Of a DNA stretch of 38,569 nt, positions 33,275 to 38,569 are shown piece after piece (positions within the stretch are counted from its first letter, which is position 1; every line of letters starts with the position of its first letter). Location: NCBI GenBank assembly GCA_017634575.1, contig JAGBND010000157.1:1-38569 (forward strand), in the 5' to 3' direction. The position numbers were made by a program, and so were the translations under genes. Source of the stretch: Bacillota bacterium. Its GTDB lineage: Bacteria > Bacillota > Clostridia > Lachnospirales > Bianqueaceae. A model generated the notes under the pieces. The model did no database searches, was not told the origin of the DNA, and saw nothing but the letters and a program-made list of their open reading frames with translations.

Positions 33275-33709
33275 ATGAGCATCAAACAAATTTCTGTTTT
33301 CCTTGAAAACAAGCCCTCCACGCTGAAGGCGATGACCGGTGTTCTGGCCGCTCATCATATTGACATGCGCGCCTTGTCCCTGGCCGAGACAAAAGACTTT
33401 GGAATCGCAAGGATCATTGTGGATGATGTGTATGATGCGGTCAATGTCCTGAAGGAAGCGGATTTTGTCGCCAATCTTACATCCGTACTGGCCATCAAGG
33501 TTCCGGATGAACCCGGCGGACTGGATCGGCTCCTGCAGGTCTTCGCCGACTGCAACCTGAATATTGAGTACATGTATGCGTTTATCGGCGGAAAAGATGA
33601 AAAGCACGCCTATATGATTTTCCGGGTAAGAGATCACCGCGCTGCCGAGCAGAAGCTGGTCAGCAGGGGATTGAAGATTCTTTCTCAGGAAGATATGCAG
33701 GAAATCTAA
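33275..33709 (+). CDS. Tandem ACT-domain protein
   Basis: 144 residues form two ACT domains: SIKQISVFLENKPSTLKAMTGVL (first ~65) and SVLAIKVPDEPGGLDRLLQVF (second). There is no catalytic domain, so it is likely a small amino-acid sensor. It ends the iorA-iorB-paaK operon, and such ACT proteins often accompany PaaK in anaerobes. An aromatic amino acid is the likely ligand, by context only. Confidence 0.88.
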   Translation: MSIKQISVFLENKPSTLKAMTGVLAAHHIDMRALSLAETKDFGIARIIVDDVYDAVNVLKEADFVANLTSVLAIKVPDEPGGLDRLLQVFADCNLNIEYMYAFIGGKDEKHAYMIFRVRDHRAAEQKLVSRGLKILSQEDMQEI

Positions 33710-33717
33710 AAGAAAAG

Positions 33718-33759
33718 GCTGTGCAGACGGGCGGAGGGCTCGTTTACACAGCTTTTTTT
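33718..33759 (+). terminator. Terminator of the ior-paaK operon
   Basis: Imperfect stem from GCTGTG (33718) to CACAGC (33747-33752), followed by TTTTTTT. Confidence 0.8.
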
Positions 33760-33777
33760 AATGCAGCAATAGTAGTT

Positions 33778-33881
33778 GTCGCCGCCATCGAGTCGCCCTG
33801 CATACTCTGCCGCTGTGCTGTCCGGATTAGAATCCTTAAGACGCTGCGGAAGCCGTATGCAGGGTGACTCGCTGGCGGCTC
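33778..33881 (+). repeat. Interspersed palindromic element, copy C
   Basis: Most diverged copy of the family. Ends GTCGCC and GGCTC are kept. Arms 33781-33802 and 33858-33879 pair over 22 bp with one G-U pair and one T-C mismatch. The arm-specific part is GCCATCGAGTCGCC. The core keeps CTGCATACTCTGCCGC, TAGAATCCTT and GCTGCGGAAGCCG, while its middle is changed and can form GGATT-AG-AATCC. It lies 18 nt past the ior operon terminator and is convergent with the amidohydrolase gene. A small GACCATG/CATGGTC hairpin (33894-33912) follows. Confidence 0.82.
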
Positions 33882-33923
33882 TGCCATGAATTGGACCATG
33901 TGTGTCATGGTCTTGAGACTCTT

Positions 33924-34775
33924 TTATATAAGGCGCAGCAGCTTTGCCGCGTTGCCGCCTAGGATGGCGGTTTTTTCTGTTTCACTCAAAGAAGAAGCAC
34001 GGATGAAGGCGATGCTGTCGGTTTGCTTTGACCAGGGGCTGTCGGAGCCGTAGAGAATGTGATCGGCGCCGATGGCGTGAACGAGGTTGGTGAAAGATGG
34101 TTCATCCAGCATGAGATTTTCTCCTTCCTTCCAGTAGCCGTCCGGCAGGGGTTCGAAGGAGTCCGTGGAGAAGGAGGTGTCCAGATAGCATCCGGTGCCG
34201 GCCAGGCAGTCAGGGACTTCCTGCCAGTCGTGCCAGCCGCCCATATGGGCGGCTATGAAGTGCATGGGACCGATTTCGTTAAGTGCATGGGCCATCATCC
34301 GGGGCGAGCAGTGCACGACGCCGGGAAAGCCGATATCCTGTCCGCCATGGGTCAGTACAATCAGGCCGAGCTCGGCGGCTTTATACAGAATCCGCAGGAA
34401 ACGGATATCATCGATGTCGGTTTCCTGATAGACAGGATGGATCTTGATGCCCTTCACACCGGCCTTTTGAAGGCGCGCGAGCTCGTCGGCATAGTCTGCA
34501 AGATCGGGATGAATGGAGCCGAAGCTGAGCAGGCCGCGGCCGGTGAAGGCTTCATTTTTTATCAGAACGCCGTCGTTTACCTTGCTGACCTGGGCCGGCG
34601 AGGTGGCTACCGGGCAGATGATGGACACATCCACGCCGGAGCGCTCCATGGAAGAAAGCAGGGAGGCGTCGGTAGCCTCTGTATAAGGAACGCAATGCGC
34701 AGCCAGGGACAGCTTTGAAAGCGCCCTGGCTGCGATTTTTTCGGGAAATGTATGGGTATGGATATCAATAATCAT
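33924..34775 (-). CDS. Amidohydrolase (amidohydrolase-2 / ACMSD-like family)
   Basis: TIM-barrel metal hydrolase or decarboxylase of unknown substrate. The 283 residues have metal ligands H6 and H8 (MIIDIHTHTF), further histidines in LTHGGQD and AAHMGGWHDW, and the late catalytic aspartate in LYGSDSPW. It starts 6 nt after the symporter stop without a clear ribosome site, so translation is probably coupled. A transporter plus hydrolase pair suggests uptake and breakdown of one organic acid or amide. Confidence 0.87.
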   Translation of the reverse strand: MIIDIHTHTFPEKIAARALSKLSLAAHCVPYTEATDASLLSSMERSGVDVSIICPVATSPAQVSKVNDGVLIKNEAFTGRGLLSFGSIHPDLADYADELARLQKAGVKGIKIHPVYQETDIDDIRFLRILYKAAELGLIVLTHGGQDIGFPGVVHCSPRMMAHALNEIGPMHFIAAHMGGWHDWQEVPDCLAGTGCYLDTSFSTDSFEPLPDGYWKEGENLMLDEPSFTNLVHAIGADHILYGSDSPWSKQTDSIAFIRASSLSETEKTAILGGNAAKLLRLI

Positions 34776-34781
34776 TTGCTG

Positions 34782-36326
34782 TTATTCACCGTCTCCTAAG
34801 GCTTCTCTCTGAGGAACAAGAACCTTCTCATTGTAGCAGTCAAAGGCATCTTCCACAAGCTTTTTATCCGGTTTCTTCGTAAACAGAGAGATTACCGGGA
34901 CAAGGATCAGTCCGGCGATCATGCAGAACGCGCCTGCGTTGATGGGGGACCGCAGCAGAGCCGGAAAGCTGGAACGCACGAACATGTTAGCCAGCATGAC
35001 CACGGTAGAGAAGATGAAGCTGACCCAGCAGGCGGCTTTGGAAGCGCCCTTCCAGTACAGGCCATAGAGGAACGGAGCCAGGAAAGTGCCTGCCAGAGCG
35101 CCCCAGGAAACACCCATCAGCTGCGCGATAAAGGTCACATTGGAGCGGTACTGGATAATGGCAATCACCACGGAGATGGCTACGAAAACCACGATCAGCG
35201 CTCGCATAATCAGCACCTGCTTCTTCTCGTCCATGTTTTTAACCACATGTCCCTTCAGAAGGTCCAGGGTAAGGGTAGAGCTGGAGGTCAGGACCAGAGA
35301 GGAGAGGGTGGACATGGAAGCGGAAAGCACCAGGATTACCACGACGGCGATCAGAATATCCGGAAGGCCGGAGAGCATGGTGGGAACGATGGAGTCAAAT
35401 CCGCCGTTTGCCAGATCGATCTTGTCGGAGAACAGTCTGCCGAAGCCGCCCAGGAAGTAGCAGCCGCCGGCAACGACGATAGCAAAGAAAGTGGAGACAA
35501 TCGTACCGGTGGAGATGGATTTCTCACTCTTGATGGCGTAGAATTTCTGCACCATCTGAGGCAGGCCCCAGGTACCTAAAGAGGTCAGCAGAATGACGCC
35601 CAGAAGAGACAAGGGATCAGGTCCAAAGAAGGAAGCAAAAATGCCGGGCGTAGTGGAAACGGTTTCGTCGGAGATGCGGGCCAGACCGTCCAAAGCGGCC
35701 AGGAAACCGCCCTGGCTCTTTAACACGGCCAGAACCACAGCCACAATGCCGAACAGCATGATAATGCCCTGAACGAAGTCGTTGATAGCGGTAGCCATGT
35801 AACCGCCGGCGATGACGTAAATGCCGGTTAAAACGGCCATCACAATGACACAAATGGAGTAGTCGATATTGAAGGCCATACCGAACAGACGGGAGAGACC
35901 GTTGTACAAAGACGCGGTATAGGGAATCAGGAAGATGAAAGTAATGATCGATGCAGCAATTTTCAGTGCGGAAGATCCGTATCGGGATTCAAAGAACTGG
36001 GGCATGGTAGCTGAATTCAGATGCTGGGTCATAATACGGGTCCGGCGTCCAAGAACCACCCATGCGATCAGGGAACCGAGCAACGCATTTCCGATACCCA
36101 CCCATGTGGAAGCGATGCCGAATTTCCAGCCGAACTGTCCGGCGTAACCGACAAAGATAACCGCTGAGAAGTAGGAAGTACCGTAGGCAAATGCGGACAC
36201 CCAGGGACCGACGCTGCGGCCGCCGAGAACAAAACCATTAACATCTGTCGAGTTTTTCCGGCACATAAAACCAATAAAAATCATAATGCCGAAAAAGATG
36301 ACTAAGAGCAGAATTTTTAAAAACAT
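34782..36326 (-). CDS. Sodium:solute symporter (SSS family)
   Basis: Na+-coupled uptake permease with about 13 helices in 514 residues. Family marks: GGRSVGPWVSAFAYGTSYFSA near the start (~30-50) and GTWGLPQMVQKFYAIKSEKS in the middle, with STLSSLVLTSSSTLTLDLL late (the Na2-site serine region). ATG 36326 follows GGGGGT; the upstream in-frame extension is rejected. The SSS family covers proline, pantothenate, sugars and carboxylates. The substrate is unknown here but probably that of the adjacent amidohydrolase. Confidence 0.9.
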   Translation of the reverse strand: MFLKILLLVIFFGIMIFIGFMCRKNSTDVNGFVLGGRSVGPWVSAFAYGTSYFSAVIFVGYAGQFGWKFGIASTWVGIGNALLGSLIAWVVLGRRTRIMTQHLNSATMPQFFESRYGSSALKIAASIITFIFLIPYTASLYNGLSRLFGMAFNIDYSICVIVMAVLTGIYVIAGGYMATAINDFVQGIIMLFGIVAVVLAVLKSQGGFLAALDGLARISDETVSTTPGIFASFFGPDPLSLLGVILLTSLGTWGLPQMVQKFYAIKSEKSISTGTIVSTFFAIVVAGGCYFLGGFGRLFSDKIDLANGGFDSIVPTMLSGLPDILIAVVVILVLSASMSTLSSLVLTSSSTLTLDLLKGHVVKNMDEKKQVLIMRALIVVFVAISVVIAIIQYRSNVTFIAQLMGVSWGALAGTFLAPFLYGLYWKGASKAACWVSFIFSTVVMLANMFVRSSFPALLRSPINAGAFCMIAGLILVPVISLFTKKPDKKLVEDAFDCYNEKVLVPQREALGDGE

Positions 36327-36394
36327 GTTGGGAACCCCCGTTGATAAGAATTGCTTTCGCACTGCAACGCTTTACCGCGTTAAAGCATGATCGT

Positions 36395-36423
36395 ATTATA
36401 TGCCGTTTCTACGAGTTTTGCAA
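36395..36423 (-). promoter_or_regulatory. Promoter of the symporter-amidohydrolase operon
   Basis: Minus strand TTGCAA, exact 17-bp spacer, TATAAT. It lies ~20 bp from the divergent yerC promoter. Confidence 0.75.
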
Positions 36424-36442
36424 GCGGTTTTCTGAAAAAAAC

Positions 36443-36471
36443 TTGAATTTTAGACTTTAAAGTGCTAAAAT
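36443..36471 (+). promoter_or_regulatory. Promoter of yerC
   Basis: TTGAAT, 17-bp spacer, TAAAAT. The ~100-nt leader contains AGATTT/AAATCT arms (near 36488-36505) that could form a hairpin or an operator. Confidence 0.5.
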
Positions 36472-36580
36472 CATGAATGTGCACAAAGATTTGCTGGAAA
36501 ATCTGCGCGAAAATGTGCATAATTGTATCAAATGCGACGGCTTATGCGAAAATAGATCACTTAACTGAGGGAGGAATAGT

Positions 36581-36877
36581 ATGAGAAAAGATATTCATTC
36601 GGAGGCAATGGATCAATATTTCGATGCAATTCTCAGTTTAAAAAACCGAAAAGAGTGCTACGCTTTTTTCAAGGATATCTGCACCTCAGGGGAAATGCTC
36701 TCTTTATCCCAGCGTTTTGATGTGGGTGTGCGCCTTCTGCAGGGGCAGACCTATCAGCAGATTTCAGAAGTTACCGGCGCCTCCACAGCCACCATCAGCC
36801 GCGTCAACCGCCTCCTCTCCGACGAGGACGATGGTATTGAAATGGCCGCAAGCCGCATCGGCATCAAAGCCAAATAA
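36581..36877 (+). CDS. yerC: YerC/YecD-type TrpR-like DNA-binding protein
   Basis: 98-residue all-helical regulator of the TrpR superfamily, YerC/YecD branch. FKDICTSGEMLSLSQRFDVGVRLLQGQTYQQISEVTGASTATISRVNR contains the helix-turn-helix (about 55-77), shown here as pieces LSLSQRFDVG and GASTATISRVNR. The ligand and regulon of this branch are not established, and the TrpR likeness is structural. It is divergent from the symporter operon, so it may regulate it. GGGAGGA precedes the ATG. Confidence 0.92.
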   Translation: MRKDIHSEAMDQYFDAILSLKNRKECYAFFKDICTSGEMLSLSQRFDVGVRLLQGQTYQQISEVTGASTATISRVNRLLSDEDDGIEMAASRIGIKAK

Positions 36878-36911
36878 CCCCCCCAGCAAAGCCCCACTTT
36901 AATCGACGACA

Positions 36912-36943
36912 AAAAAACCACTCAATATAACGAGTGGTTTTTT
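36912..36943. terminator. Symmetric terminator of yerC
   Basis: AAAAAACCACTC, AATATAAC loop, GAGTGGTTTTTT. Runs of A and T on both sides let it work in both directions. Confidence 0.9.
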
Positions 36944-37009
36944 ATATGACTCGAAAAGAATTAGAGCCTCCGTATCCAAGCCTCGCTTTCCCTTCATCCA
37001 TAAAAGACA

Positions 37010-37113
37010 GAGCCTTCATATAGTCCCGCTGCAGACGGCTTCCGCAGCATCCGAAGGATTCTACCTTGGACAGGATTGCGGCAGAGTATGCAGCGGGACT
37101 ATATGAAGGCGAC
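37010..37113 (-). repeat. Interspersed palindromic element, copy D
   Basis: GTCGCC end at 37113, GGCTC end at 37010. Arms 37012-37033 and 37089-37110 pair perfectly over 22 bp, with the copy-specific part TTCATATAGTCCCG. The core is nearly identical to copy A. In the GTCGCC-first sense it reads on the minus strand and starts 18 nt past the stop of the Q/N-rich membrane protein, so it would be in that gene's 3' untranslated RNA. Confidence 0.85.
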
Positions 37114-37131
37114 GATTTTATTTTTTAATCT

Positions 37132-38436
37132 TTACTGTCCCCCATAATAATCCTGATTCTGTCCCTGGCTCGACCAGACGTCCTGCTGATTATCCTGCGG
37201 CTGCTGATAAGCATTCTGATCGTAGGAAGGCTGCTGGTAAGCATTCTGGTCGTAGGAGGGCTGCTGATAGGCATTCTGGTCGTAAGAGGGCTGCTGATAA
37301 GCATTCTGATCGTAAGAAGGCTGCTGATAAGCATTCTGATCGTAGGAGGGCTGCTGGTAAGCATTCTGGCTGTAGGCAGCATTCTGCTGCTGATAAGCAT
37401 TTGCATTCTGCTGATAGCCGGTATTCTGATTCTGGGTGTTGTAGGAACCGGTCTGATAGGGTGCCTGATAGCCTGCGGTCTGATAGGAACCGGTATTGTA
37501 GGCGCCGGTTTCAAAGTTGTAGGAACCATAGCCGGCTGCGGCGACAGGCGCCTGCAGGGATGCAAATTCTCCTCTGGCCTTAACAAAGGTCAGGGTCTCA
37601 AACAGGGTTACCAGGATGCCAAGAATCGTGCTGATGCCTGAAAGCACCAGGAACCCGCCGCCAAGCATGGCGATGGAGGTGGTAAGGGCGATGGTGGAAA
37701 TGCTGCCGATAATGGAGAAGAAGATGCTGATGAAATTGAAGACAATGACATACATGGAGATCTTCTTCCCGGCGCGGTTCAGGGAAAGTACATCCTTACA
37801 GGTGCTGTAGATCGAAGCTAATTTGGCATGGTAGATAATCACCAGCACCATAACGATCAGGGCGATCAGCAGCACAATAATCAGCACAGTAGTAGGTGCG
37901 GCGGTGCTGACGGAAGAACCGTAGCTGCTCATATAGGAACCGGCAGCAGAAATACCGATCAGGCCGATCACACCGACAACCAGAACTAGAAGGGTTCCCA
38001 GGCAGGCGCCCACGAGGGAGATAATGGCCATAACCTGAAGAATCGTATAGCCTGCGGTGGATGAGGGCATTTTAGCGGCGCGCGCGCTGGCCCACAGGAG
38101 CCACATACCCAGGCATACCAGGATGGAGGGAATCATACCAATCAGGGTAGAGAAAAATGAGGTTCCTAAGAGACGGGGAAGCACGTCATAGACTTCGCTG
38201 GGAATATCTACGCCCATCTGATAGGAATAGGTCTGGAGCAGGTTCATCACCGTGCCCGCGATGGAGGTTCCCGGAAGGAAAGAGCTGACCAGCTCGATCA
38301 CCAGGGTAACGGTAAAGAGTATGGTTGCAATCAGATATAAGGTGCCGCCGAAGCTGTTTTTCAGCGCCTTCTGACCGGGAGTCGGTGATTGCTGATAAGC
38401 GTTCGGGTAGGCAGCAGTATTGTAGTACTGTGACAT
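37132..38436 (-). CDS. Membrane protein with Q/N/Y-rich tandem-repeat tail
   Basis: Family not recognised. 434 residues: a short tail MSQYYNTAAYPNAYQQSPTPG, then about six hydrophobic segments (35-290) rich in V/I/L/G, then a ~140-residue disordered C-terminus. That tail has irregular GAYNTGSYQTAGYQ units followed by five identical decapeptides YDQNAYQQPS. The N-terminus carries the same NAYQQSP motif. Low charge and high Tyr/Gln/Asn resemble prion-like or sticky segments. ATG 38436 has GGAGG 7 nt upstream; the 12-codon extension is rejected. The tail could mediate self-association at the membrane; this is speculation. Confidence 0.85.
   Translation of the reverse strand: MSQYYNTAAYPNAYQQSPTPGQKALKNSFGGTLYLIATILFTVTLVIELVSSFLPGTSIAGTVMNLLQTYSYQMGVDIPSEVYDVLPRLLGTSFFSTLIGMIPSILVCLGMWLLWASARAAKMPSSTAGYTILQVMAIISLVGACLGTLLVLVVGVIGLIGISAAGSYMSSYGSSVSTAAPTTVLIIVLLIALIVMVLVIIYHAKLASIYSTCKDVLSLNRAGKKISMYVIVFNFISIFFSIIGSISTIALTTSIAMLGGGFLVLSGISTILGILVTLFETLTFVKARGEFASLQAPVAAAGYGSYNFETGAYNTGSYQTAGYQAPYQTGSYNTQNQNTGYQQNANAYQQQNAAYSQNAYQQPSYDQNAYQQPSYDQNAYQQPSYDQNAYQQPSYDQNAYQQPSYDQNAYQQPQDNQQDVWSSQGQNQDYYGGQ
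37201..37380 (-). repeat. 30-bp tandem repeat encoding NAYQQPSYDQ
   Basis: Six consecutive 30-bp units (37201-37230 and so on to 37380). The first five encode identical decapeptides while their DNA differs only at third codon positions of Pro, Ser, Asp, Ala and Tyr codons. The sixth unit (37351-37380) is diverged at the protein level (AAYSQNAYQQ). Confidence 0.92.
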
Positions 38437-38457
38437 GACGGATCCTCCTCTGAAAAT

Positions 38458-38486
38458 ATTATATCTTTTCAATCATTCTATCACTA
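38458..38486 (-). promoter_or_regulatory. Likely promoter of the Q/N-rich membrane protein gene
   Basis: Minus strand TAGTGA, 17-bp spacer, TATAAT; the -35 box is weak. Nothing else was recognised in the last ~80 bp of the window. Confidence 0.4.
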
Positions 38487-38569
38487 AGACAAAAGTGATG
38501 CAAGAGCAAACTCATGATTCTTTCGGGCCAGATTCCTCTAAAGGCAGGGGATGGGCGCCTAAAAATTCC

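Noticed and set aside
33778..33881. Integron attC-like site
   Set aside because: The stem is a long perfect palindrome with a conserved core rather than the attC pattern with GTTRRRY ends, and no integrase is present.
37201..37380. CRISPR array, suggested by 30-bp repeats
   Set aside because: Repeats are directly adjacent without spacers and lie in frame in a coding sequence.

Overview
The window looks like a chromosomal stretch of an anaerobic, low-to-mid GC Firmicute, most likely class Clostridia (Lachnospiraceae-like). This rests on strong GGAGG ribosome sites, TTGACA/TATAAT promoters, a tRNA-Trp T-box leader, a walR-walK-yycH-yycI cluster followed by murA and rlmH, a split transketolase, indolepyruvate:ferredoxin oxidoreductase and a GH94 phosphorylase. 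No tRNA, rRNA, phage or IS transposase gene was seen. All family names come from reading the translated sequence; no database search was run.

Layout. 1-2220 (-): 5' part of a cellobiose-phosphorylase-type GH94 gene that runs off the window. 2730-4558 (+): two-subunit transketolase. 4695-6432 (+): Trp T-box and a stand-alone tryptophan synthase beta chain. 6536-6857: cluster of six small palindromes. 6871-8535 (-): HerA/DUF853 ATPase. 8693-10408 (+): an orphan protein with a possible nuclease core and an inactive rhomboid-like zinc protein. 10424-17596 (+): AI-2E transporter fused in frame to an aldose epimerase, then walR, walK, a small secreted protein, yycH and yycI. 17829-20653 (+): murA, rlmH and a lipid kinase. 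20650-23976 (-): phospholipid cassette (PAP2, flippase-like protein, pss, psd). 24235-26557 (+): FGGY kinase and araD. 26721-29370 (-): purC with a structured leader, and an acyl-CoA ligase. 29517-33709 (+): iorA-iorB-paaK-ACT protein for aryl-pyruvate oxidation. 33924-36326 (-): amidohydrolase and Na+/solute symporter. 36581-36877 (+): YerC/TrpR-type repressor. 37132-38436 (-): membrane protein with a Q/N/Y-rich repeat tail.

The most unusual signal is a family of four ~105-bp interspersed elements (2343-2447, 2586-2690, 33778-33881, 37010-37113). Each has the same conserved core, ends GTCGCC...GGCTC, and a 22-bp terminal stem whose middle 14 bp differ between copies yet stay base-paired. The imperfect pairs are mostly G-U in one orientation only, which suggests selection on a folded RNA (or single-stranded DNA) of defined sense. 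A second, unrelated palindrome family (TACTGCC...GGCAGTA) forms a mosaic cluster behind trpB.

Functional themes: pentose/oligosaccharide use (GH94, transketolase, FGGY kinase, AraD), tryptophan/aryl-keto-acid metabolism (T-box trpB, IorAB, PaaK, YerC), and cell-envelope homeostasis (WalRK, MurA, phosphatidylethanolamine pathway).
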